DNA from: Pseudaeromonas paramecii
GTDB taxonomy: Bacteria > Pseudomonadota > Gammaproteobacteria > Enterobacterales > Aeromonadaceae
Length of the DNA: 64,000 nt
NCBI RefSeq assembly: GCF_039540575.1
Contig: NZ_BAABFC010000009.1
Location: 186,001-250,000, forward strand
Reading direction: 5' to 3'
Both the position numbers and the translations under genes were made by a program. The notes under the pieces were generated by a model. The model was not told where the DNA came from and did not search any database. It saw only the letters and a program-made list of their open reading frames with translations. Below, piece after piece: positions 24,834-32,160 of this stretch. The first letter of the stretch is position 1. Every line of letters starts with the position of its first letter.

Positions 24834-25256
24834 TTACAGATCCAGGAAGGCGCGATCCAGCTTGTCAAAGGCCTGTCGCAGGGTACGGGCCAGATCCAGA
24901 TAGCGAGGCGAAGACGGCAGAGCTGGCTGACCCAGCTTGGCATTCACCTCGAAATACCAGCGGGTCAAGGATGCCGGCAAAGGAGCACGGGCCCGTTGCC
25001 CCAACCAGTAAAGACCTTGCAGGGGCAAGCTCAGCATAAACAGCACTGAGGTGAACACCGAGGGCCACCACTGGGCCAGGCCATATTGCCATTGCAGCAA
25101 CAGACTGACGCCGGCCAGTCCGGGTAACACCTTCAGCGCCAGCCTGACGGCGGCAATGACGCGCGGTTCGGGAAACAGGGCCCCCAGCACTTTTTCCTGG
25201 GGCCAAATGCGCATGTAATCGAGGCCTATCTGAAACCAATTGTTGAAAACAGCCAT
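24834..25256 (-). CDS. yfbV: UPF0208 membrane protein YfbV
   Basis: The 140-residue protein is a YfbV homologue, an inner membrane protein encoded next to ackA throughout gammaproteobacteria. It begins MAVFNNWFQIGLDYMRIWPQ and has two hydrophobic segments (about residues 36-58, LALKVLPGLAGVSLLLQ, and 64-88, PSVFTSVLFMLSLPLQGLYWLG), then a polar tail with VNAKLG. Some YfbV proteins have been linked to limiting the spread of Ter macrodomain constraint by MatP; whether this applies here is unknown. ATG at 25256 follows AGAGGAAG. It is divergent from ackA. Confidence 0.9.
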   Translation of the reverse strand: MAVFNNWFQIGLDYMRIWPQEKVLGALFPEPRVIAAVRLALKVLPGLAGVSLLLQWQYGLAQWWPSVFTSVLFMLSLPLQGLYWLGQRARAPLPASLTRWYFEVNAKLGQPALPSSPRYLDLARTLRQAFDKLDRAFLDL

Positions 25257-25319
25257 ATCAACTTCCTCTTGCCATATACCGCACAAAATACAGGGTTTTA
25301 TCCGCCAAAAAAGAATATT

Positions 25320-25347
25320 TTGTGATTTTTAACTTTCCCTGTATGCT
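25320..25347 (+). promoter_or_regulatory. predicted ackA-pta promoter
   Basis: TTGTGA (25320-25325), a 16-base spacer and TATGCT (25342-25347) put the start near 25354. This would leave a leader of about 185 bases that begins with a stable hairpin. Confidence 0.5.
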
Positions 25348-25355
25348 GTGCCGCG

Positions 25356-25390
25356 CTCGAATTTTGACCCGGTCACCGGGCCTTTTCGAG
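25356..25390 (+). promoter_or_regulatory. nested stem-loop in the ackA leader
   Basis: CTCGAA (25356-25361) pairs with TTCGAG (25385-25390) and encloses CCCGG-TCA-CCGGG (25368-25380). It sits at the predicted 5' end of the ackA mRNA. It is not followed by a T run outside the structure, so it looks like an mRNA-stabilising or regulatory element rather than a terminator. Confidence 0.6.
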
Positions 25391-25476
25391 CCTGCCAGAC
25401 GGGCCCAGCCGACGCTCTATGCCGGCCATCCGTAACCTGGCTCTGTGTCACCTTAATGTAAGAATACGTGATATTC

Positions 25477-25498
25477 CCGGAAAAGCCTGCTTTTCCGG
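25477..25498 (+). promoter_or_regulatory. second hairpin in the ackA leader
   Basis: CCGGAAAAG pairs perfectly with CTTTTCCGG around CCTG, 40 bases before the ackA start. No T run follows directly. Confidence 0.6.
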
Positions 25499-25537
25499 TC
25501 TGTAAACCCCCCTTTGACAAGATAGGATTTACGACGA

Positions 25538-26743
25538 ATGAGCAGCAAGCTGGTTCTTGTACTTAACTGTGGCAGTTCTTCTTTGAAGTTTGCCGTCATC
25601 GACGCCGCCAGTGGAGAGGAACAGCTCTCCGGCCTCGCCGAATGTCTCCACCTGGACGACGCTCGTATCAAGTGGAAGCTGGACGGCAACAAGGGTTCCG
25701 CCGAGCTGGGTGCCGGTGCTGCCCACCAGGAAGCGCTCGATTTTATCGTACGGGAAATCCTGGCCAATAAACCTGAGCTGAACGACAATCTGTTCGCCAT
25801 TGGCCACCGTGTGGTTCACGGCGGTGAGAAGTTCACCCGCTCCGTCATCATCAATGATGAGGTGATCCAGGGGATTGAGGACTGCGCCACCCTGGCCCCG
25901 CTGCACAACCCGGCTCACCTGGTTGGCATCCGCGCCGCACAACTGGCCTTCCCCGGTCTGCCCAATGTGGCCGTGTTTGATACCGCTTTCCACCAGACCA
26001 TGCCGGAACAAGCGTACCTGTATGCCCTGCCCTACAAGCTGTACAAGGAAAACGGCATTCGCCGTTACGGCATGCACGGCACCAGCCACTACTACATCAG
26101 CCTGCAAGCGGCTGAAATGCTGAACAAGCCGCTCAACGAGCTGAACATCATCAACTGCCATCTGGGCAACGGCGGTTCTGTCTGTGCCATCAAGAACGGC
26201 CAATCTGTCGACACCTCCATGGGCATGACCCCGCTGGAGGGTCTGGTGATGGGTACCCGCTGTGGCGACATCGATCCGGCCATCATCTTCCACCTGCATG
26301 ACACCCTGGGTTACAGCGTGGAGCAGATCAACACCATGCTGACCAAGGAGTCCGGCCTGCTGGGCCTGACCGAGGTGACCAGCGACTGCCGTTACGTAGA
26401 AGACAACTACGACAGCGAAGTGGCGGCCAAGCGCGCCATGGATCTGTACTGCTACCGCCTGGCCAAGACCATCGGCAGCTATGTGGCTGCTCTGGATGGT
26501 CGTCTGGATGCCGTGGTGTTCACCGGCGGTATCGGTGAAAACTCCGCGCCAATCCGTGAGCTGACCCTGAACCGCCTGGGCCTGCTGGGCTTCAAGGTCA
26601 ACCCGGAAGCCAACCTGGCGGCCCGGTTTGGCAAGCAAGGTATCATCACCGAGGAAGGCAGCACCATTGCCATGGTGATCCCCACCAACGAGGAGTGGGT
26701 TATTGCCCACGACGCGCTGGAATTGGTGGAAGCGAGCCACTAA
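25538..26743 (+). CDS. ackA: acetate kinase
   Basis: The 401-residue protein has the acetate/propionate kinase signatures VLNCGSSSLKFAVI at the N-terminus (Asn and Ser of the phosphate site), IGHRVVHGGEKFTRS, VFDTAFHQTMPEQAY, and ICHLGNGGSVCAI-type segment NCHLGNGGSVCAIKNG, then FTGGIGENSAPIR. It converts acetyl phosphate and ADP to acetate and ATP. The ATG follows AGGATTTACGACG. Codon use is strongly biased, indicating high expression. pta follows after an 85-base gap with a short hairpin, so the two are probably one operon with attenuation. Confidence 0.98.
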   Translation: MSSKLVLVLNCGSSSLKFAVIDAASGEEQLSGLAECLHLDDARIKWKLDGNKGSAELGAGAAHQEALDFIVREILANKPELNDNLFAIGHRVVHGGEKFTRSVIINDEVIQGIEDCATLAPLHNPAHLVGIRAAQLAFPGLPNVAVFDTAFHQTMPEQAYLYALPYKLYKENGIRRYGMHGTSHYYISLQAAEMLNKPLNELNIINCHLGNGGSVCAIKNGQSVDTSMGMTPLEGLVMGTRCGDIDPAIIFHLHDTLGYSVEQINTMLTKESGLLGLTEVTSDCRYVEDNYDSEVAAKRAMDLYCYRLAKTIGSYVAALDGRLDAVVFTGGIGENSAPIRELTLNRLGLLGFKVNPEANLAARFGKQGIITEEGSTIAMVIPTNEEWVIAHDALELVEASH

Positions 26744-26758
26744 GCGAGTACAATGTTG

Positions 26759-26781
26759 AGGCTGCCCAAGGGCAGCCTTTT
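26759..26781 (+). terminator. weak terminator-like hairpin between ackA and pta
   Basis: AGGCTGC pairs with GCAGCCT around a 6-base loop and is followed by only TTTT. It probably gives partial termination, lowering pta relative to ackA. Confidence 0.65.
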
Positions 26782-26828
26782 CATTAGCCGTCCAACAACA
26801 AGAGACACGCACTCAAGGGGATATATAA

Positions 26829-29000
26829 GTGGCACGCACTATTATGCTTATCCCGATTGGCTCAGGTGTTGGCGTCACCTCCGTCAGCCTCGGCATGATC
26901 CGAGCGATGGAGCGCCATGGCGTCAACGTCAGCTTCTTCAAGCCTGTTGCCCAACCGAGACCCGGACACTCTGGCCCAGAAACGTCCACCGCCGTCATCC
27001 GCGCCGGCTCCAACATTACCCCTCCGGAACCGCTCTCCCTGGCTTATGCCGAGAACATGATCACCTCCAGCAACACCGCCATCCTGCTGGAAGAGATTGT
27101 GGCCCTGTATGAGAGTCACGTGAAAGAGAGCGGCGCCGAAGTGGTGGTGGTCGAGGGCCTGGTGCCGGTAGACAAACAGCCGTTCGCCAACAAGCTCAAC
27201 TACGACATCGCCACCGCCCTGGATGCCGACATGGTGTTCGTCACCCACCCGGGCAACGACTCCAGCCAGAAGCTCAAGGAGCGCATCGAGCTGGCCTGTT
27301 CCAACTTTGGCGGCATCAACAACAAGCGCATCGTCGGTTGCATCATCAACAAGGTGGGCGCCCCGGTGGACGAGCACGGCGTCACCCGCCCGGATCTCAC
27401 CGAGATGTTCGAAGCCCACCACAGCGGTGGCGAGCTGGCCAGCAATCTCGAAGTGCTGCAATTCTTCGGCAAGAGCCCCCTGCGCATCCTCGGCTGCATC
27501 CCCTGGAACACCCAGCTGATCGCGCCGCGTGCCAAGGATCTGGCCAAGCACCTCAACGCCAGCACCATCCATGAAGGCGAGCTGACCCTGCGCCGCCTGA
27601 ATCAGGTGACCTTCTGCGCCCGTTCCATTCACAACATGGTGGAGCACTTCCGTCCCGGCAGCCTGCTGGTGACCTCCGGCGACCGTTCCGACGTCATCGT
27701 CTCCGCCTGTCTGGCGGCCATGAACGGCGTCAAGCTGGGTGCCCTGCTGCTCACCGGTGGCTACCACCCTGAGCCCCAGGTGATGGCCCTGTGTCAACAG
27801 GCCATGGCCACCGGCCTCCCCATCCTGATGACCAGCACCAACACCTGGCAGACCGCCGTCAGCCTGCAGAACTTCAACGTCGAGATCCCGGCCGATGACG
27901 TGACCCGCATCAAGCTGGTGCAAGACTATGTGGCTGGCCACATCGACAAGCACTGGATCGAGTCCCTGACCGCCGTCTCCACCCGTTCCCGCCTGCTGAG
28001 CCCGCCGGCCTTCCGTTACCAGCTCACCGAGCTGGCCCGCAAGGCCAACAAGCGCATCGTGCTGCCGGAAGGGGATGAGCCGCGGACCGTCAAGGCTGCC
28101 GCCATCTGTGCCGAGCGGGGCATTGCCCGTCCCGTGCTGCTGGGCAACCCCGACGAGATCCGTCGGGTGGCCGAACAGCAGGGCGTGGTACTCAACGATC
28201 GCGTCGAGATCATCGATCCGGCCGTTGCCCGCGAGCGCTACGTGCCCCGTCTGGTGGAACTGCGCAAGGCCAAGGGCATCACCGAAGTGGTGGCCCGCGA
28301 ACAGCTCGAAGACAACGTGGTGCTGGGCACCATGATGCTGGAGCGCAACGAGGTAGATGGTTTGGTGTCCGGCGCGGTACACACCACCGCTAACACCATT
28401 CGTCCGCCGCTGCAGATCATCAAGACGGCCCCGGGTTCCTCCCTGGTCTCCTCCATCTTCTTCATGCTGCTGCCGGATCAGGTGCTGGTATATGGCGACT
28501 GTGCCATCAACCCGGATCCCAATGCCGAACAGCTGGCTGAGATCGCCATCCAGTCTGCGGACTCTGCCGCGGCCTTCGGCATCGAGCCCCGCGTGGCCAT
28601 GATCTCCTACTCCACCGGTACCTCAGGCGCCGGCGCGGACGTGGACAAGGTGCGCGAAGCGACCCGCCTCGCCAAGGAGAAGCGCCCGGATCTGATCGTG
28701 GACGGCCCGCTGCAGTACGACGCCGCCATCATGGCCGACGTCGCCCTGTCCAAGGCGCCGAACTCCCCGGTGGCCGGTAAGGCCACAGTGTTCGTGTTCC
28801 CGGATCTGAACACCGGCAACACCACCTACAAGGCGGTACAGCGCTCCGCCGATCTGGTGTCCATCGGCCCCATGCTGCAAGGCATGCGCAAGCCGGTGAA
28901 CGATCTGTCCCGTGGCGCCCTGGTGGATGACATCGTCTACACCATCGCCCTGACCGCCATCCAAGCCGAGCAGGCCGTACAGGCCGGTCAGGCCAACTGA
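26829..29000 (+). CDS. pta: phosphate acetyltransferase (long form with DRTGG domain)
   Basis: The 723-residue protein is the long Pta type (E. coli 714). It has an N-terminal P-loop-like BioD domain (about 1-230, MLIPIGSGVGVTSVSLGMIR), a DRTGG domain (about 230-360) and the C-terminal catalytic transacetylase domain from about 390 (LPEGDEPRTVKAA, HTTANTIRPPLQIIKTAPG, SYSTGTSGAGADVDKV, FPDLNTGNTTYKAVQRSA). It converts acetyl-CoA and phosphate to acetyl phosphate and CoA, feeding AckA. The start is GTG at 26829, preceded by AAGGGGATATATAA. The N-terminal domain suggests allosteric control as in enterics (pyruvate, NADH). Confidence 0.98.
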   Translation: MARTIMLIPIGSGVGVTSVSLGMIRAMERHGVNVSFFKPVAQPRPGHSGPETSTAVIRAGSNITPPEPLSLAYAENMITSSNTAILLEEIVALYESHVKESGAEVVVVEGLVPVDKQPFANKLNYDIATALDADMVFVTHPGNDSSQKLKERIELACSNFGGINNKRIVGCIINKVGAPVDEHGVTRPDLTEMFEAHHSGGELASNLEVLQFFGKSPLRILGCIPWNTQLIAPRAKDLAKHLNASTIHEGELTLRRLNQVTFCARSIHNMVEHFRPGSLLVTSGDRSDVIVSACLAAMNGVKLGALLLTGGYHPEPQVMALCQQAMATGLPILMTSTNTWQTAVSLQNFNVEIPADDVTRIKLVQDYVAGHIDKHWIESLTAVSTRSRLLSPPAFRYQLTELARKANKRIVLPEGDEPRTVKAAAICAERGIARPVLLGNPDEIRRVAEQQGVVLNDRVEIIDPAVARERYVPRLVELRKAKGITEVVAREQLEDNVVLGTMMLERNEVDGLVSGAVHTTANTIRPPLQIIKTAPGSSLVSSIFFMLLPDQVLVYGDCAINPDPNAEQLAEIAIQSADSAAAFGIEPRVAMISYSTGTSGAGADVDKVREATRLAKEKRPDLIVDGPLQYDAAIMADVALSKAPNSPVAGKATVFVFPDLNTGNTTYKAVQRSADLVSIGPMLQGMRKPVNDLSRGALVDDIVYTIALTAIQAEQAVQAGQAN

Positions 29001-29018
29001 GGCCTGTCGCTTAAACAC

Positions 29019-29045
29019 AAAAGGCCCCTGACGGGGCCTTTTTTA
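29019..29045 (+). terminator. pta rho-independent terminator
   Basis: AAAGGCCCC pairs with GGGGCCTTT around TGAC, followed by further T residues. Confidence 0.9.
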
Positions 29046-29084
29046 TGCCTGCCGGCTGACCTGTGGCCAACCGAGCAACAATTC

Positions 29085-29176
29085 AAGTCTAATTCCTTAA
29101 TAAACAACCACTAAGTGGAATAATTCCCGGTTTCTCGCCAGTAATCTACACAGTTACCCACAGGATCTGGGGATAA
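29085..29176. other. AT-rich patch with an inverted pair of DnaA-box-like 9-mers
   Basis: This convergent intergenic stretch holds an AT-rich run (about 29085-29127) followed by TTACCCACA (29154-29162) and, inverted, TGGGGATAA (29168-29176). Each 9-mer differs at one base from the DnaA box TTATCCACA. No gene or promoter is needed here because both flanking genes end into it. Confidence 0.35.
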
Positions 29177-29177
29177 C

Positions 29178-30221
29178 CTAAGCTCTGGGCAACCCTTCAC
29201 CGTTGGACAGCAGAGCCGACAACCAGCCCAGCCCCTGGGTGGACTCCACCCCGATCTTCACCACCATGGTCAGGGGCACCGACAGCAGCATGCCCACCGG
29301 GCCCAGCAGCCAGCCCCAGAAGATCAAGGAGAGGAACACCACCAGATCCGAGATCCCCAGTCCCCGCCCCATCACCCGCGGTTCGATGAGATTTCCCGCC
29401 ACAAAGTTGATGACCAGGTACACGGCCGCCACTCCGGCTGCCCCCACGGGCCCCAGCTGCAACAAGGCCAGCAGCACAGGCGGCACGGCGGCGATGATGG
29501 AGCCGATGTTGGGAATGTAGTTGAGCAAGAAGGCCAGCAGCCCCCACAGGGGGGCGTAGTCCACGCCGATAAGCCAGACCGCCAGACCGGCAAACAGGCC
29601 GGTGCCCAGGCTGATCAGCGTCTTGATGGCCATGTAGCGATTCACCGAGTCCAGGAAGCGATCCAGCTGGGACATACGCATCTGGGGATCCTCCAGCGCC
29701 AGGTGCAAGCGTCTGGGCAGGCTGGCCGCCTCCATCAGCATGAAGATGACGGTCAGCAGCAACAAGAACAGATTGGACATCAGGCTGGAGAAGCCCTTCA
29801 GCATGTTACTGGCCAGGTTCATGGCCATGCCGGGATCCAGGTACTCCATCAGCAGATCCGGCGTCAGACTGATGTTGAAGCGGGCCAGTTGTCCGGTCAA
29901 CCAATGGAAGTTGGCCCCCAGCTCGCTGCGATAACGGGGCACATCCCGGGCAAAGCTGTTCACCGAACTGCCCACCATGCCGGTGAGTCCCAGCAGCAGT
30001 ATCACTATGATGGCCACCACCAGCAGGATGGCGAGCCCCCGGGGCAGGCGCCAGCGCACCAGCAGATTGACCAGGGGGTGACAAATCATGGCGATGAAAC
30101 AGGCCAACACGAAGGGCACCACCACCAGGGAGGCCGCCTTGATCCCCGCCAGCACCACCACCACGCAGGCGCAGCCCAGCAGGCCGCGCAGCAAGGGGGA
30201 GAGAGACGACTCGACACTCAT
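29178..30221 (-). CDS. tqsA: AI-2E family transporter (TqsA/YdgG type)
   Basis: The 347-residue inner membrane protein has about seven hydrophobic helices and the AI-2E family segments ALNYIPNIGS-like FLLNYIPNIGSIIAAVPP, NLIEPRVMGRGLGISDLVVFLSLIFWGWLLG and PVGMLLSVPLTMVVKI, which match E. coli TqsA almost word for word. TqsA has been implicated in export of autoinducer AI-2; other family members (PerM, YdiK) have ion-transport roles, so the substrate is not certain. ATG at 30221 follows GGAGTCTGAGTC. It is divergent from yfcH with 119 bases between them. Confidence 0.87.
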   Translation of the reverse strand: MSVESSLSPLLRGLLGCACVVVVLAGIKAASLVVVPFVLACFIAMICHPLVNLLVRWRLPRGLAILLVVAIIVILLLGLTGMVGSSVNSFARDVPRYRSELGANFHWLTGQLARFNISLTPDLLMEYLDPGMAMNLASNMLKGFSSLMSNLFLLLLTVIFMLMEAASLPRRLHLALEDPQMRMSQLDRFLDSVNRYMAIKTLISLGTGLFAGLAVWLIGVDYAPLWGLLAFLLNYIPNIGSIIAAVPPVLLALLQLGPVGAAGVAAVYLVINFVAGNLIEPRVMGRGLGISDLVVFLSLIFWGWLLGPVGMLLSVPLTMVVKIGVESTQGLGWLSALLSNGEGLPRA

Positions 30222-30340
30222 GACTCAGACTCCAACTCAAACCCAGGCTCCACTGTAAAGCAGCGTCAGCCGAATACCAACTGAAACGCTGGCGCGCCAT
30301 TTGCGCTAAGCTGGCAACAGGCATCGGCCGAGGAGTTCTC

Positions 30341-31237
30341 ATGCATCTACTCATCACGGGCGCCAGTGGCTTTATCGGCCAGGCGCTGTGCCAGCACTGG
30401 CAAGGCAAACACCAACTCACCCTGGTGAGCCGGGATCCCGCCGCACACAAGCCAGCGCGCGGCGGCCGCCCGCTGCCCTGGGTCAAACTCAGTCAGTTGC
30501 AGGATCTCACCCCCTACGACGGTATCGTCAATCTGGCCGGAGAACCCATCATGGCGCACCGCTGGCGCCAAGCACAACAGACCGCTATCGGCCAGAGCCG
30601 CTGGCAGATCACCGCCCGCCTGGTGGATCTCCTGAGTCGTAGTCAGCCCAAGCCCCGGATCTGGCTCAACGCCTCGGCCATCGGCTACTACGGCTGGCAC
30701 GGCGACGAGCCCCTCACCGAAACCCAAGGCCCTGTGACGCCCGGCTTCACCCACGACATCTGTGCCCGCTGGGAGGCGCTGGCCATGGAAGCCAGCCAGT
30801 GGGGCGCCCGTGTCTGTCTGCTGCGCTTTGGCATGGTGCTGGGCAAACAGGGCGGTGCCCTGGCGCAGATGCTGCCCGCCTATCGCCTGGGGCTGGGCGC
30901 CACCTTGGGCGATGGCCAGCAGATCTACTCCTGGATAGCCTTGCCGGATCTGTTGCGCGCCCTGGACTTCCTGCTCAGCCACCACGACTGCCAGGGGCCT
31001 TACAACCTCACCAGCCCACAACCGGTTTGTCAGGCGGACTTCTCCCGCCAGCTGGCGGCGGCCTTGCAGCGGCCCCACTGGCTGCACCTGCCGTCCGGTC
31101 TGCTGGGCCTGCTGCTCGGAGCACGTGCCGACCTGCTGCTCAAGGGACAAAAGGTCCTGCCCAGCCGACTGCAGGCGGCGGGCTTTGTGTTCGACTACCC
31201 CAGCCTGGCCCTGGCCCTGCCTGCCTTGCTGCGCTGA
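30341..31237 (+). CDS. yfcH: TIGR01777 family NAD(P)-binding epimerase YfcH
   Basis: The 298-residue protein is an extended short-chain dehydrogenase of the YfcH group. MHLLITGASGFIGQALCQHW contains the GxxGxxG nucleotide-binding motif, NLAGEPI and ARLVDLL match the family, and ASAIGYYGWHGDEPLTE holds the YxxxK-like region that is atypical in this group. VCLLRFGMVLGKQGGALAQMLP and YNLTSPQPVCQADF are family landmarks. No signal peptide is present. Activity is unknown in general (annotated epimerase). RBS is GAGGAG. It precedes the ECF sigma gene by 61 bases and could be cotranscribed. Confidence 0.93.
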   Translation: MHLLITGASGFIGQALCQHWQGKHQLTLVSRDPAAHKPARGGRPLPWVKLSQLQDLTPYDGIVNLAGEPIMAHRWRQAQQTAIGQSRWQITARLVDLLSRSQPKPRIWLNASAIGYYGWHGDEPLTETQGPVTPGFTHDICARWEALAMEASQWGARVCLLRFGMVLGKQGGALAQMLPAYRLGLGATLGDGQQIYSWIALPDLLRALDFLLSHHDCQGPYNLTSPQPVCQADFSRQLAAALQRPHWLHLPSGLLGLLLGARADLLLKGQKVLPSRLQAAGFVFDYPSLALALPALLR

Positions 31238-31298
31238 CGCTGGATCTGCCACCACACTGCGGTTAATCTGCCCACACCCACGTGGCCAAGGAGAGCCC

Positions 31299-31877
31299 AT
31301 GCCCAGACTGGATGACCCGCAGCAGTGGCTGCCCCGCCATGGCGATGCCCTCTATCGCTATGCACTGCTCCACCTGCGTGACGCCGCCTTAGCCGAAGAG
31401 TTGGTACAGGAAACCCTGCTGGCCGGGCTGGAATCTCAGCACAATTTTGCCGGTCAGAGCAGTACCCGCACCTGGCTGGTGGCCATTCTCAAACACAAGA
31501 TGCTGGACCACTACCGACGCCTGCGCCGTGAGCAGCCAGAGGCCGAACCGGATGCCCAGCTGGCCGACTTGCTGGATCCTGCCGCCAGTCAGTTTCTGCC
31601 CGACGGCCACTGGACCCAGCCCCTGCAGCGCTGGGGCGATCCCCATGGGCTGGCCCAGCGGCAGCAGTTCCTGCTGGCTCTGGAGGAATGCCTGGCCAGC
31701 CTGCCACCCCGGCTGGCCCGCCTGTTCATGCTGCGCACCCTGCTGGATGAGGCCAGCGAGACCCTGTGTCAGGAACTGGCCATCACGCCGACCAATCTCT
31801 GGACCCTGTTATACCGGGCACGGATGGGCTTGCGCCGCTGCCTGGAACGGGACTGGCAACAAGGGGAGTCTGTCTGA
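31299..31877 (+). CDS. ECF-type RNA polymerase sigma factor
   Basis: The 192-residue protein has sigma region 2 (about 14-85: GDALYRYALLHLRDAALAEELVQETLLAG then TWLVAILKHKMLDHYRRLRRE) and region 4 (about 130-180: LEECLASLPPRLARLFMLRTLL, ITPTNLWTLLYRARMGLRRCLE). Regions 1 and 3 are absent, as in ECF factors. The start at 31299 is fixed by AAGGAGAGCCC; the longer frame to 31125 lies inside yfcH. Its stop overlaps the start of a small zinc-finger-like protein, which is probably its anti-sigma factor. The inducing signal is unknown. Confidence 0.92.
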   Translation: MPRLDDPQQWLPRHGDALYRYALLHLRDAALAEELVQETLLAGLESQHNFAGQSSTRTWLVAILKHKMLDHYRRLRREQPEAEPDAQLADLLDPAASQFLPDGHWTQPLQRWGDPHGLAQRQQFLLALEECLASLPPRLARLFMLRTLLDEASETLCQELAITPTNLWTLLYRARMGLRRCLERDWQQGESV

Positions 31878-32134
31878 TGATGATGTCCTGTCGCGCCGCC
31901 AGCCGCCTGCTGAGTGAACAGCAGGAGCGGCCCCTGCGGCTGGGGGAGCAGTTGGCCCTGCGCCTGCACCTGTCGCTGTGTGGCAACTGCCTCCAGTTTG
32001 CCCGGCAGCTCACCGGTCTGCAGCTAAGTCTGCGCCAACTGAGCCAGCAACAACTGGACGATGCCGGACCCGAATTGTCTGGCGATGCCCGGGCGCGGAT
32101 TGCCCAGGCCTTGCAACAATACAAACGGCGCTAG
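31877..32134 (+). CDS. small zf-HC2-like anti-sigma factor candidate
   Basis: The 85-residue soluble protein starts MMMSCRAASRLLSEQQ and contains LRLHLSLCGNCLQFARQL, the HX3CX2C zinc-binding pattern of zinc-finger anti-sigma domains. It starts within the stop of the sigma gene (TGATG) with AGGGGAG eight bases upstream, giving coupled translation and near-equal amounts. There is no membrane segment, so it is a cytoplasmic anti-sigma type that could release sigma on redox or metal signals. That mode is inference from the motif and the coupling. Convergent ybbP ends 26 bases beyond. Confidence 0.85.
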   Translation: MMMSCRAASRLLSEQQERPLRLGEQLALRLHLSLCGNCLQFARQLTGLQLSLRQLSQQQLDDAGPELSGDARARIAQALQQYKRR

Positions 32135-32160
32135 ATGCGAAACCGTCTGTCAACCTCGGC

